NCBI RefSeq assembly: GCF_040782645.1
Contig: NZ_CP160403.1
Span: 1 to 64,000 of the forward strand
Source of the DNA: Streptomyces sp. HUAS ZL42
GTDB taxonomy: Bacteria; Actinomycetota; Actinomycetes; Streptomycetales; Streptomycetaceae
Length of the DNA stretch: 64,000 bases
Direction of reading: 5' to 3'
The notes under the pieces are model-generated. The model was not told the origin of the DNA and ran no database searches. It saw only the letters and a program-made list of their open reading frames with translations. Numbering within the stretch: the first letter of the stretch is position 1; every line of letters starts with the position of its first letter. Made by a program: the position numbers and the translations under genes. Positions 44,530-54,336 of the stretch are shown here, piece after piece.

Positions 44530-45210
44530 TCAGTAAGGCCACCGGTCGGGTGACAGCAACCTTGCTCGCAACGCACAAGGCTCACACAGCGGCGAGTCAT
44601 GCCGGTTGGCCCCGGCGGAGACAATGCCGAGGGGGACACCACGGGCCTCAGTGGCCACCGAACGCTTCAAGCCCCGCTTACCCCGGTCCACTGGGGAGCG
44701 CCCGGCGGCCTCCCCGCCGCACGGGGCCTTGGTGATGCAGCCGTCCACAGACAGTTCGGCGAGTTCCAGGCCGATCATGCCGTCGTACGCCTCCAGGGCC
44801 AGGGCGTGGAACTGCTCTGCTATGCCGAGCTGAGCCCAGTGCCTGACGCGGCGTCGGATGGTGCGGTCGGAGCTGCCGCGAGCAGCGATGCGCTCGCAAC
44901 CAGAGCCGTGTACCAGCGCGGCAATCACGTGCTCGAAGACGGTCCGGTCCGGGATGCGCGGATTGTGGCAGCCGAGCGGTACGTGTCGACATGCTCGGGC
45001 AGCAGCGCCGTGAGACGAGGACGTAGGCCGGTCCGGATCGAGATGACCGACCGGGCCGAGGACGGCGCAGATGCCCAGTCAGCTGCAGCCCCTCCGACCG
45101 GGCACCACCAGCATCGCGACGAGCTGCTCGTCGGACACGGGCACAGGCTGCCCGGGCTGGGCACTCGCGACAGGCTCCACTGTCTCCAACTCCACGGCGA
45201 TATCAGTCAC
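44530..45210 (-). pseudogene. IS5-family transposase remnant
   Basis: From about 45210 the N-terminal domain is readable in pieces (TALLPEHVDTYRSAATIRAS). The core then follows in another frame (SDRTIRRRVRHWAQLGIAEQ, LELAELSVDGCITKAPCGGE, RGKRGLKRSVATEARGVPLG, IVSAGANRHDSPL). It stops soon after the second catalytic region. Frameshifted and truncated. Confidence 0.7.
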
Positions 45211-45294
45211 TTGGCGTCTCTCCCGTGATCGTCGGATCCGCCGTTGGATTTACACTCCCTACCGTGAGTCCGCCGCGTGACGGAGGTAGTGGTT

Positions 45295-46050
45295 GTGACA
45301 GGCTATGACGTGCTTGCCGAGGTATACGAATGGCTCATCTCGGATGCCAAGTTGCCTCCAGCCGAGTTCGCTGCGTCGTTCGACGACGTCCTCACTCTCC
45401 TGCCGTCGAACGCTCACGTCCTCGACTGTTCGTGCGGAACCGGACAGTTGGCGGTTGGCCTCGCCGGTCGTGGCATGCAGGTTGTCGCAACTGACGCCAG
45501 CGAGGCGATGGTTCGCCGGACTGCAGAGTTGTCTGAGGAGTTCGGGGCATCCGTCCGGGCCGTACGGGCGAACTGGGAAGAGTTGCCCGACCATTTCCAG
45601 GACAACACGTTCGACATGGTGTTCTGCGTTGGCAACTCGCTTCACCATGCCGCGGGCGCGTCAGGCAGGGGTGCTGCTCTGGAGTCGATGTCACGGCTTC
45701 TGCGTCCCGGCGGGCGCTTGGTACTCACCTCCCGCACTTGGGAACGCGTGAGGGCCAGAGGTTCCCGGCTGGAGATCAGTGACCGACTCGTCCGCCGGAA
45801 CGGTCGCGATGCCGTCGTGGTCTACCGCTGGGAGATTGCGCCGCATTGGGAGGAGGAGCACCACATCGAGATTGCGATCGCGCAAGTCGATGCGACCGGG
45901 TTGGTTGTTGTCCGCTCGGAACTGCTGTCCTGCTGGCCCTACCGGTACGAGGAACTCGAAGTCGCACTGCACCGGGTCGGACTCCAAACGGAACTGAGCA
46001 CGTTCGATCTCGAGGCCGAGAACTACATGGTGGTCGCGAGCAAGGTATAA
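45295..46050 (+). CDS. Class I SAM-dependent methyltransferase
   Basis: 251 residues from GTG 45295, nine bases after GGAGG; GTG 45277 gives six more. SAM-binding motif I is VLDCSCGTGQLAVGLAGRG, with the acidic end of strand 2 in VVATDASEAM, motif II near MVFCVGNSLHHA and motif III LRPGGRLVLTSRTWERV. The substrate is unknown; glycine or small-molecule methyltransferases have similar size. It stands alone between transposase remnants. Confidence 0.85.
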   Translation: MTGYDVLAEVYEWLISDAKLPPAEFAASFDDVLTLLPSNAHVLDCSCGTGQLAVGLAGRGMQVVATDASEAMVRRTAELSEEFGASVRAVRANWEELPDHFQDNTFDMVFCVGNSLHHAAGASGRGAALESMSRLLRPGGRLVLTSRTWERVRARGSRLEISDRLVRRNGRDAVVVYRWEIAPHWEEEHHIEIAIAQVDATGLVVVRSELLSCWPYRYEELEVALHRVGLQTELSTFDLEAENYMVVASKV

Positions 46051-46124
46051 ACACCGGACTCTCAGTCCCTGGCCGGAGGCCGCGGTTGCCCGCAGGACGC
46101 TTGCGCCCTGTCATCGGTGCGGGT

Positions 46125-46450
46125 TCAAGTGGTCAACGCAACGCCTCGGACGAGGAGTGCTCGTCGATCAGACGGCCCTAGATCCGGGGTGACGGTGTGG
46201 CGCTGTTTCCTGCTCGCGTCCCGATCAATGAGCAGGATCTCGTCGATCAGCAGCGTGAACGGATCCAGCTTCGACGGCCGCGCCGACGCGGTTGTCGTGC
46301 GTGGCTGCGGCCAAGCCGAGGTCAGGGCCTTGTTGACCGTGCTCCAGGTGACGCCGTACGTGCACTGCCACGCCCGGTTCGACATGCCATCGCGAAAGTC
46401 GCGCCGCAGCGCGGCGTACAACTCGACCTTCGACTGGCCAGGCGGCATCG
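46125..46450 (-). pseudogene. IS21-family IstA fragment
   Basis: It reads PPGQSKVELYAALRRDFRDG, MSNRAWQCTYGVTWSTVNKA and PSKLDPFTLLIDEILLIDRD, ending ASRKQRHTVT, the DNA-binding start of IstA. After this the frame shifts and the catalytic domain and IstB are missing. The 46451-46717 stretch holds nothing else. Confidence 0.7.
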
Positions 46451-46717
46451 GGGGTGCTCCTTTACTGAGCACGTCCAGCTTGACACCGCAACCCCGATGG
46501 TGACGTCGGAATTCGCGAACATCTTTCTGGGCCATCACCTGGTGCCGTCAGCTTTCACGAACAACTCACGTCACCAACCACCGACAAAACCAGCATCCCC
46601 GAACACCAGGGTACGGGCACGTGCAGACGGGGATCCTCAAGCGGCCGGTGCGCAGGGCGGTGACGGTGCTCGGCTGTCAGTGCGATCCGACACGGATCGA
46701 GCCCTCTTGCCGACGCG

Positions 46718-47140
46718 CTATTGAGGCGGCTCGGTGTCGTAGTCGTGCCGGGCCTGCTCGACCTTGTCCAGGTTGGCGGCAGCCCCCCGGGCAACCTGCA
46801 CGACGTTCATCGGCCCTACGAAGCTCATCGCAACAACAGCGTTGGCACAGGTGATGGTGGCATCGCCAAGGGCTTCGCGAAGACTGCGAACGCTGGCCTC
46901 ATCGCACGGCGTACGGCCGCGCTCTCGCTCAATGTCCAAGATCAGCTTTTTGACTTGCTCACCGGCCAGGTACATCGCCTGGTACGACGCTTGCCGCTGC
47001 TCGTGAAGCCAGTGGCCATGCGTGATCGTGCGCTGATCTTTGCTTGAAATGCGAGCAGTCACGTAGCCGGCAATCCCGCCAAGCAGCGAGCCTGCCACTC
47101 CAATAGCACCAGCCCAGACGGCTGCATCACCTTGGTCCAT
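46718..47140 (-). CDS. Single-span membrane protein with helical domain
   Basis: 140 residues. An N-terminal hydrophobic helix (AVWAGAIGVAGSLLGGIAGY) is followed by a charged helical region (LHEQRQASYQAMYLAGEQVK). Same layout as 31177-31641. No known function. It is divergent from the Ku gene. Confidence 0.65.
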   Translation of the reverse strand: MDQGDAAVWAGAIGVAGSLLGGIAGYVTARISSKDQRTITHGHWLHEQRQASYQAMYLAGEQVKKLILDIERERGRTPCDEASVRSLREALGDATITCANAVVAMSFVGPMNVVQVARGAAANLDKVEQARHDYDTEPPQ

Positions 47141-47348
47141 ATCGTGAGGGTCATGCTGCAGCTGCGACTTGTCACTGTCGTGGCCGCGGAAAGGACCCCC
47201 CTGTCCCCCGCACCCACTCAGAGCCTCCAGGACTGATGCACGAGGTGCGGGCCGCTGACCTGCGGTGTCTCATGAAAGGGACACCAGTAGGACATCGGCC
47301 GTGAGGACGGAACGCGGTTACACCCCACTGGTGCACCGCCTGGCAGGG

Positions 47349-48452
47349 ATGGGAGTGGGTGGTCATGGCACGCGCAACTGGACCGGTGTGATCACGTTCG
47401 GGCTGGTCAGCGCACCGGTCGGCCTGTTCACCGCGACCGAGGACCACACCGTCCACTTCCACCAGCTGCAGCGCGGCACCGCCGACCGGATCCGTAACCG
47501 CAGGGTCAACGAACGCACCGGCAAGGAAGTCGCCGCCGACGACATCGTCAAGGGATTCGAGGTCGGCGCGGACGAGTACGTGGTCGTCGAGCCCGATGAG
47601 CTGGACGAGATCGCGCCGGGCCGCTCGAAGACCATCGAGATCAGCGACTTCGTCGACCTGGAGCAGATCGAGCCGGTCTACTTCGACCGCACCTACTACG
47701 TCGCCCCGCGCGGCAAGGAGTACACCAAGGTCTACGAGCTGCTGCGGGCGGCGCTGGCGAAAGCCAACAAGGTCGGCATCGCCACCTTCGTGATGCGCGG
47801 CAAGCAGTACCTCACCGCGCTGCGCGCCGAGGATGAGGTCCTGGTGCCGCAGACCCTCCACTGGGCCGATGAGGTCCGCGACCCCGGCCAGGAGCTGCCG
47901 GAACTGCCCTCGGGCCGCGCCGGCAAGGGCAAGGAGCTGGACATGGCGATCCAGCTGGTCGACGCCCTCAGCGGGCCGTGGGACCCGGCCCGCTACCACG
48001 ACACCTACCAGGAGAAGGTGCTGGAGCTGGTGAAGGCGAAGGCCGAAGGCGAGGAGATCGCGGCGGCAGAAGAGCCGCCGACGGCCACCAACGTCATCGA
48101 CCTGATGAAGGTCCTGCAGGGCAGCATCGACCAGGCCCGCGGTGGCCGTGAGGCGGCCGGTGAGCCGTGGCAGAAGAAGCCGGCCCCGGCGGGCAAGGCG
48201 GCCCGCAAGCCTGCCGCGAAGGCGGCGAAGAAGACCGCCCCTCGGAAGGCGCCGCCGAAGACGGGCCGCGCCTTGGCCGCAGCCCGCAGCCAGCGCGGCA
48301 CGGGCAAGGCCGAGCTGCGGCAGCTCAGCAAAGCGGAGCTGTACCAGCGGGCGACCGAACACGACATCGCCGGCCGGTCCAAGATGAGCCGGGAGGAGCT
48401 CATCGACGCACTCGCCCGCGCCGGGCGCCGCAGCAGGAAGAGCGCCGCCTGA
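47349..48452 (+). CDS. Ku DNA end-binding protein (probable N-terminal frameshift)
   Basis: Bacterial Ku: [60 protein letters not shown] and [16 protein letters not shown] Lys/Ala/Pro-rich tail and a SAP-like end ([19 protein letters not shown]) follow. It binds broken DNA ends and recruits the ligase for end joining. Ku normally begins MARAIWTG. Here ATG 47365 reads MARA, then runs out of frame, as if one base were lost in GCAACTGG. The open frame instead starts at ATG 47349 ([13 protein letters not shown]), which still keeps the whole core. The ligase gene follows after 17 bases. Confidence 0.85.
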   Translation: MGVGGHGTRNWTGVITFGLVSAPVGLFTATEDHTVHFHQLQRGTADRIRNRRVNERTGKEVAADDIVKGFEVGADEYVVVEPDELDEIAPGRSKTIEISDFVDLEQIEPVYFDRTYYVAPRGKEYTKVYELLRAALAKANKVGIATFVMRGKQYLTALRAEDEVLVPQTLHWADEVRDPGQELPELPSGRAGKGKELDMAIQLVDALSGPWDPARYHDTYQEKVLELVKAKAEGEEIAAAEEPPTATNVIDLMKVLQGSIDQARGGREAAGEPWQKKPAPAGKAARKPAAKAAKKTAPRKAPPKTGRALAAARSQRGTGKAELRQLSKAELYQRATEHDIAGRSKMSREELIDALARAGRRSRKSAA

Positions 48453-48469
48453 GGCCGCACCCCGAGTCT

Positions 48470-49456
48470 GTGCTCATGCCGTGGACCCTGCCGGAGCCGA
48501 TGCTCACGGCCGCCGTCGACAGCCCGGACCTTCCGCCGGGGCACGCCGCGGAGCCCAAATGGGACGGGTTTCGGGCCCTGTTCTCCGTCGACGCGGGACG
48601 GGTGGTGTTGCGCTCGAGGCGCGGCACCGAGCTGGCGCCGGCGTTCCCGGAGGTTGGGGCGGCGGCCACACAGCTGCCGGACGCAACCGCGCTGGATGGC
48701 GAGCTGGTCGTGTGGGAGGAAGGTCGGCTTGCCTTCGAGCGGTTGCAGAACCGGCTGCAGCGGCGTGGCGCTGAGGCGGCCAGGCTTGCCGCAGAGTGGC
48801 CGGTCCACTTCGTCGCCTTCGACCTGCTCAGGCTGACCGGCACGGACACCTCTGCCTGGCCGTATCGGCGACGGCGAGCCGCACTGGAGGAGCTGTTCAC
48901 CAAGCGCCGGCTGACGGCACCGTGGGCGCTGTGCCCGTCAACCACCGACCCGGACACGATCACCGAGTGGCTGACCTGGACGACAGTCGGCCTGGAAGGA
49001 CTGATCTTCAAGCCGCTGGACAGCCCATACCAGCCGTCGGTGAGGGGCTGGCTGAAATACAAGGTGCGCGAGACAACCGAAGCGATCACCGGTGCGGTCA
49101 CCGGCACTCTGGCCACTCCCCGCAGTCTGCTGCTCGGCACGTACGACGACGACGGGCACCTTCAATACACCGGCAGCACCACCACCCTCACCCAGGCGAC
49201 CAGCATCACCGTCGCCGAACTCCTCGCTCCGGCCCGGCCCGGCCACCAATGGACGGGCTGGTCATTCTCTGCCGGATGGGGCAGCAGGGAAACGTTGAAC
49301 GTCACACTGGTGGAACCTGAGCTGGTGGTGGAAGTCGGTGTCGACGTCGCCCGCGACGCCTCCGGCCGGTGGCGCCACCCGGCGCGCCTGCACCGCGCCC
49401 GGCCCGACCTCTCCCCCGCTGACACCCCTCGCCTACCGTCGCCGCCATCAGCGTGA
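48470..49456 (+). CDS. ATP-dependent DNA ligase (NHEJ type)
   Basis: 328 residues from GTG 48470 or ATG 48476. Active-site lysine in EPKWDGFRALF. Further nucleotidyltransferase motifs are LRSRRGTELAPAFPE, DATALDGELVVWEEGRLAFE and VGLEGLIFKPLDSPYQPS. The OB-fold follows to the end (LLLGTYDDDGHLQYTGSTTT, EPELVVEVGVDVARDASGRW). It seals breaks held by Ku encoded just upstream. Streptomyces linear replicons and chromosome arms often carry such extra pairs. Confidence 0.9.
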   Translation: MLMPWTLPEPMLTAAVDSPDLPPGHAAEPKWDGFRALFSVDAGRVVLRSRRGTELAPAFPEVGAAATQLPDATALDGELVVWEEGRLAFERLQNRLQRRGAEAARLAAEWPVHFVAFDLLRLTGTDTSAWPYRRRRAALEELFTKRRLTAPWALCPSTTDPDTITEWLTWTTVGLEGLIFKPLDSPYQPSVRGWLKYKVRETTEAITGAVTGTLATPRSLLLGTYDDDGHLQYTGSTTTLTQATSITVAELLAPARPGHQWTGWSFSAGWGSRETLNVTLVEPELVVEVGVDVARDASGRWRHPARLHRARPDLSPADTPRLPSPPSA

Positions 49457-49579
49457 GCGACGCGAGTTCGACGACCCTTCCATGGACCACCCCCGCAGGC
49501 GCGGGGAGCAGGCCTCGCCGATCGCCGTAGCACCGGCTGCTTCGGGACCATCCCCGCGGGCGCTGCCGGCCGGGGGACT

Positions 49580-50035
49580 TTGCCCCATGCTAGGTGTGCT
49601 GGTGGGTGGATGGGGCAGGTGTTCGGCATGCGACCTCCTCGGCGTCAGGTTCGGCATGGCCACGCCGAACCCGCAGACAGGTTCGATGCGTGCGAGAGCG
49701 GCCAGGCAGCGGTGCGTGCGGGAGAGGACGGCCTGGCGCCGGAGGACGCTGTGGAGCTGCTGCAGGAAAAGGAGCAGCTCGCGCACGCGATGGAGAGCCG
49801 GCCGGTCATCGACATGGCCCGCGGGGTCCTGATCGCGAGCTTCGCCTGTCAGCCGGAGGACGCCTGGGAAATCCTGGTGACTGTTTCCCAGCATGCCAAC
49901 GTCAAGCTGCGGGAGGTAGCCGACGCGGTCACGGCGGCCGCAACCGGCAAGCCGATGCCGACCGAGCTCCAGGATCATCTGGCTGCGGCCGTACAGACAT
50001 GGCAGGCCGGACATGAGCACGGATCCTCGGGGTAG
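49580..50035 (+). CDS. ANTAR-domain protein
   Basis: The C-terminal two thirds is an ANTAR RNA-binding domain: VELLQEKEQLAHAMESRPVI, DMARGVLIASFACQPEDAWE, ILVTVSQHANVKLREVADAV. ANTAR proteins bind hairpins in mRNA leaders to prevent termination. The first 50 residues are arginine-rich and not convincing, so the true start is probably downstream of 49580 or the N-terminus is damaged. No receiver or GAF domain is seen. Confidence 0.6.
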   Translation: MPHARCAGGWMGQVFGMRPPRRQVRHGHAEPADRFDACESGQAAVRAGEDGLAPEDAVELLQEKEQLAHAMESRPVIDMARGVLIASFACQPEDAWEILVTVSQHANVKLREVADAVTAAATGKPMPTELQDHLAAAVQTWQAGHEHGSSG

Positions 50036-50063
50036 CCGCAACCGTGCCTGCCGAGGAAGGGCC

Positions 50064-50321
50064 GTGACACCTGGGGAGGTCGACGCGGCCCTTCTCTCCC
50101 TTCTGCTCGGGCCGGACTCCGACGTGACGACCCGAATCGGATGTCGGCCTCAGCACCTGGTCCACATTCGACTCGAGAGGCTACGGCGGATGATGCACCA
50201 GGACGTCACGCTTCCCGTTCGCCTCCGGCTCACCGAGCAGGGGACCGCCACCCGGGACGGCGCCACTGGCCTTTCCTCGTGGTCAAACCGGTGCGCGCGG
50301 CAGGTGCAGTTCGACCACTGA
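50064..50321 (+). CDS. Possible small hypothetical protein
   Basis: 85 residues from GTG 50064, just after GAGGAAGG. It reads TPGEVDAALLSLLLGPDSDV and LVHIRLERLRRMMHQDVTLP. The ribosome site and third-base GC favour it, but I know no homologues, and it ends just before the IS5 element at 50361. Confidence 0.35.
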   Translation: MTPGEVDAALLSLLLGPDSDVTTRIGCRPQHLVHIRLERLRRMMHQDVTLPVRLRLTEQGTATRDGATGLSSWSNRCARQVQFDH

Positions 50322-50360
50322 CTACGTGGACAGAACTGACTTCCTGCCGACACCAAGAAC

Positions 50361-51703
50361 TCAGTGGACGTTAAGTCCGTTTCTGGTAACGGCCTCGTCC
50401 GGGCTGGGTGAGGAAGCCTTGACGGAGGAGGCGTCCGAGGCGAGCGCGGGTAACGTTGACCGATGCCTCGTCGGTGGGCATTCCGAGGAGTTCGTGCAGC
50501 TCACGGGCTCGGAACTCCTGGTCGGGGTGCTGGTGGAAGGCGTGCACGATGGCCTGGTAGACGCTGTTCGTCTCGGGTGCTTCGGAGTCTTCTTGGGTCG
50601 GTGCGAGTTCGTCGATGACTTTCCGGGTAGTCGCCAGGTCCGTGAGTCGTGCTTCGATCTCGGCCAAGGCGGCGGTCAAGTGCTCGATCTGGTCGCGTAG
50701 TTCACCGGCCCGGGCTGTGGCCTTCTCGTGCTGCCTCTGGAGGTCTGCCAGGAGCTCGAGGGTGTCGCGCCAGTCCGGACTCGGGGTGGTGAGGCGGCGG
50801 GTCATGTTCGCGATGGAGGCCCAGTAGACGCGTGAGGCAGAGGTGTCGGATCGGTGGTCGTACTCACGGGCCAGACGCCGGTGCAACATCAACGTGCCGT
50901 TGACCTGCTCCACAATCCACCTTTTCGGTTGGGGGACGAAGCCTTTGCCCTGGTCATCGGGGTTGCGGCGGACGACCTCGACGTCGATGTCCAACAACGC
51001 GCCATGGATCAGGACTTCGTCCTTGAAGCCGGATCCACCAGGGCCTTCTCCAGCCGCATCCCGCACCGCTCGGCGACCTGGTCGAGCAGGGCGGTGCCGG
51101 CGGTGTTGTCGTGGGCCGAGGCGGCCAGCACCACGACGCCGATGACCAACCCCAGCACGTCCACGGCCAGTCCCCGCTTGCGGCCCGACACCTTCTTGTT
51201 GGCGTCCAGCCCCGTCGTGGTCTTCAGGACACCCGCGGCCGCGCGCACGGACTGGGTGTCGAGGATCACGAGGGACGGGTCCTCTAATCGGCGGGCCTTC
51301 TCCCGAACCTGACTGCGCAGGAGTTCCTGGATTCGCTGCTCAAGGCCGTCCTGGCGCCAGAGCGTGAAGTAGTAGAACACCGCCGACCAGGCCGGTAGAT
51401 CGTGGGGCAGGTAGCGCCACTGACAGCCCGTCCGGTTCTGGTAGAAGATCGCGTTCACGACCTCCCGCAGATCACAGGCCCCGGGGTCGCCGGTTGCCGA
51501 CCGGGCCACCCGGTCCTGCTTCCAGGCCGTGATCATCGGCTCGATCAACATCCACTGCTCGTCCGATAAGTCGCTGGGGTATGGCTCTCGCTCCATGTCC
51601 CGCATCACAGCATGGACATGCCCAGTAAGGGTCGACCTGGCGATCAGTACCACGATCGAACGATCACGAACCGGGGAAGATCGGACTTAACGTCCACTAA
51701 GAC
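50361..51703 (-). mobile_element. IS5-family insertion sequence
   Basis: Inverted ends AGTGGACGTTAAGTCCG at 50361 and, on the complement, near 51700. One leftward transposase fills it, read in two frames, with its stop inside the left inverted repeat. I see no clear target duplication. Confidence 0.8.
50371..51605 (-). pseudogene. IS5-family transposase with C-terminal extension, frameshifted
   Basis: The first frame gives EPYPSDLSDEQWMLIEPMIT, YQNRTGCQWRYLPHDLPAWS and the first catalytic stretch LVILDTQSVRAAAGVL. It ends at 51009 (VDPASRTKS). The next frame continues with GFKDEVLIHGALLDIDVEVV, RWIVEQVNGTLMLHRRLARE and SRVYWASIANMTRRLT. One base is missing near 51045 (GTGGATCCGGC). After the normal transposase end, about 130 extra residues follow: a coiled coil (LLADLQRQHEKATARAGELR) and a winged-helix-like end (FRARELHELLGMPTDEASVN). 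Confidence 0.8.
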
Positions 51704-51905
51704 CGACCGTCACCGACTTGAGACTGTGGTGAACTCGCAAAAGATTGACTGGAGTTGTGAAAGATGACAAGAATTCGAGTTGCTCGCTGCATCTGAAGTG
51801 AGCCAAGTGATGCGAGTGGCACCACCACAGACTTCTTGGCCTGTTCGTGTGTCGGCCGCTCGCACTCAGCCACCTCCCACACTCTCAATTCCCCAGAGGC
51901 ACATC

Positions 51906-52820
51906 TTGACGCGCTCCCCACGCTCCAGAACGTCGGCCGCCCTCGCCGCAACCGCTTTCCTCGCCTGTGCCGCACCCCTGCTCGGGGCCACTTCTGCGAG
52001 CGCCACGACAGCAGGCGGGTGCCAGTCCGCCACCGTGCAGTACCGCATCGTCGACGCCGACGGAAAGCCGGTCGGCGCCGACTGGACCTCGCAGGGCGGC
52101 TTCCACCAGTGGGACAGCGCCCCCGGCACCGTCGAGGTCCGCCTGGCCCCGGGACAGACGGTCGGCGACGGCTGCAAGTACCCGGTCTCGCTGGCCGAGT
52201 ACACCACCGAAGGCTCCAACTGGTACACCTCCGGCCACCAGACGCTCGTCGACCACGCCACGGTCTACCTCACCGCCGCCGACCTCGCCGACGACGGCAA
52301 CCGGACCTGGCAGAAGCTGTCGGTGAAGGCGCCCGACTGCTACGGGCAGGTCGACCTGTACGGCGACGACATCATCTACGACGGCAAGTCGGAAGACGGT
52401 CACGGCCCCGCCCCGTACCAGCCCGGCAACATCGTCACCCCGTACCACCTCATCGCCGCCTGGAACGGCGGCGACAAGCCCTGCACCCCCGACGAGCCCG
52501 ACTCCCCCACCCCCAAGCCCTCGGAGTCGACGCCGGCCACCCCGAGCACGCCGCCGGCCAGCCAGCCGCCCGCTCAGGAGACGACGCCGCCCACCACCCC
52601 CACGCCCTCCACCTCCACCACCCCGCCGACCACCCCGGACGTCCCCCCGCTGGAGTCGACTCCGCCCACTACACCGACTCCCTCACCCAGCGACAGCACC
52701 CCGCCGCTGGCCGAGACCGGCTCCAGCGCACCGGTCAGCCTGATAGCCGGCGGCGCCGCCGTGGTGATCGCCCTCGGCTTCGGCGCGATCCACGTGGCCC
52801 GTCGCGCCCGCCGCTCGTGA
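51906..52820 (+). CDS. Sortase-anchored surface protein (LAETG)
   Basis: 304 residues from TTG 51906, behind AGAGG. The signal peptide (RTSAALAATAFLACAAPLLG, cleavage after ATSASA) is followed by a folded domain of about 160 residues with four cysteines (GGCQSATVQYRIVDADGKPV, GDGCKYPVSLAEYTTEGSNW, KAPDCYGQVDLYGDDI, DKPCTPDEP). A Pro/Thr/Ser wall-spanning stretch, LAETG, a membrane helix and RRARRS complete it. LAxTG is the class E sortase signal of Streptomyces, so it should be attached to the cell wall. Ligand unknown; no sortase gene lies nearby. Confidence 0.8.
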   Translation: MTRSPRSRTSAALAATAFLACAAPLLGATSASATTAGGCQSATVQYRIVDADGKPVGADWTSQGGFHQWDSAPGTVEVRLAPGQTVGDGCKYPVSLAEYTTEGSNWYTSGHQTLVDHATVYLTAADLADDGNRTWQKLSVKAPDCYGQVDLYGDDIIYDGKSEDGHGPAPYQPGNIVTPYHLIAAWNGGDKPCTPDEPDSPTPKPSESTPATPSTPPASQPPAQETTPPTTPTPSTSTTPPTTPDVPPLESTPPTTPTPSPSDSTPPLAETGSSAPVSLIAGGAAVVIALGFGAIHVARRARRS

Positions 52821-52929
52821 GGACGACCGCAAGGAAGGGCATCACACCGTAGGACATGCGACAGCTCCGTCGAAACCCACACCTCCAGCCGACTCGCAGA
52901 AGGCTGGGCGGCGGAGCTGCCGCAACAGA

Positions 52930-53681
52930 ATGAAGCGACGATCGCATCGAGCTGTTCGCGGTGTGCTTTCGCACGGGCACCCGGGCCCGCGACGACGTCC
53001 ACGCCGACCTGATGCGCGCCCGCCACCGCGTGGCCAAACTGCTGCTGCGCCGCGGCATCATCTACACCGACGGCAGGGCCTGGACCGCCGCGCATCACCA
53101 GTGGCTGACCGGCCACCGCTTCGACGAGTTCGGCCTGCGGGTCGCCTACGACGAGGCCCTGGAGACGGTACTGGGCCTCGAAGCACACCGGGCCGCCTGG
53201 ATGCGGTCATCACCGAACTCGCCGCCCACCCTGGCTGGGCCCCGGTGGTCCGCCGGCTGGCCTGCATGCGCGGGGTGAGCACCTTCACCGCGTTCGGCCT
53301 CGCCGTCGAGATCGGTGACTGGCACCGCTTCACCGGCTCGGCGATCGGCTCCTACCTGGGGCTTGTCCCAGCGAGGACTCTTCCGGCAGCCAGCGCCGCC
53401 AGGGAGGCATCACCAAGACCGGCAACACCCATGCCCGACGGCTCCTGGTGGAGGCCGCCTGGCACCACCGCCGTCCCTATCGCCGCCCCGGCGCCGGTCT
53501 CCAGGCCCGCCTCGACCACGTCGCCGCCCCAGTCCGGCAACGCGCCGAACGGGGCAACCGGCGCCTGCACCAGCGCTGGGTGAACCTGGACGCTCGCCGT
53601 AAACGCTCCACCATCAGCGTCGTGGCCGTCGCCGGGGAACTGTCCGGCTGGTGCTGGAGCCTGGCAGTCATGGAGGACTGA
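52930..53681 (+). pseudogene. IS110-family transposase, C-terminal part, frameshifted
   Basis: Pieces in successive frames are ADLMRARHRVAKLLLRRGII, YDEALETVLGLEAHRAAWM, VRRLACMRGVSTFTAFGLAV and EIGDWHRFTGSAIGSYLGLV. Then VEAAWHHRRPYRRPGAGLQA leads to ELSGWCWSLAVMED. This is the transposase_20 half of IS110. The DEDD half is missing and at least three frame changes occur. 53682-53975 holds nothing else I can name. Confidence 0.7.
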
Positions 53682-53975
53682 CACCCATCAACTCCTCCAC
53701 GAAGACCGCTGGCGGGGGCAATCAGCCCGGGAACCGTGCAGCGCGAGGGACGATCCGCGGAATTCCTATGAGCAGCCCGCTCTTTGCGGGCCACGCCCGG
53801 CATTAGATGAGCGGTCCGTTCCCGACGCACAACCGGTCATGCGGTACTCAACCCGCGCATATCAGGCTGACCGCGCGTCGACGCCTCGACACGCACACCC
53901 CGGTCCGCCCCCGCCAGCCCCACACCCCTCTCAGCGGGGAGGGGCCGCACACCCATGCCCCTTGACAAGAACCCG

Positions 53976-54116
53976 CTACATATCAGGAATCGCCGGGACG
54001 GCCTCCAGTCCCAGCGCGACGGCCAGTTGCCGGCAGCGCATGCCCTCCCGGCCCGCTTCAGATTCCAGCACCGAAAAGATCTGCTGGTAGTCCGGCGCGA
54101 GGCTTGTCGTCGCCAT
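53976..54116 (-). pseudogene. Fragment of a winged-helix accessory domain
   Basis: It reads MATTSLAPDYQQIFSVLESE, then REGMRCRQLAVALGLEAVPA. This is the start of a small helix-turn-helix domain often attached to Streptomyces IS genes and loosely like the extension of the 50371 transposase. The C-terminal wing is missing. Confidence 0.35.
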
Positions 54117-54336
54117 GCCCGTCTCCCGCCGGGGCACCGTCGAACCCGCCACCGCGCTTCCCGTCGGCTCCGTGACTACCAAAGGCGGGCTGGCCAGGAT
54201 TGACCCTTTGTGGCGGCTGTTGGTGGGGAATTTCGGAGTCTGGGCAGGTGGAGTGCCCGGCTAACGCGTCGGGTGTGCGCCGGGTTCCACGGCTCCGGTC
54301 GGGGTGGTGCTACTCGCAGGGATGAGAAGGTGCTCG

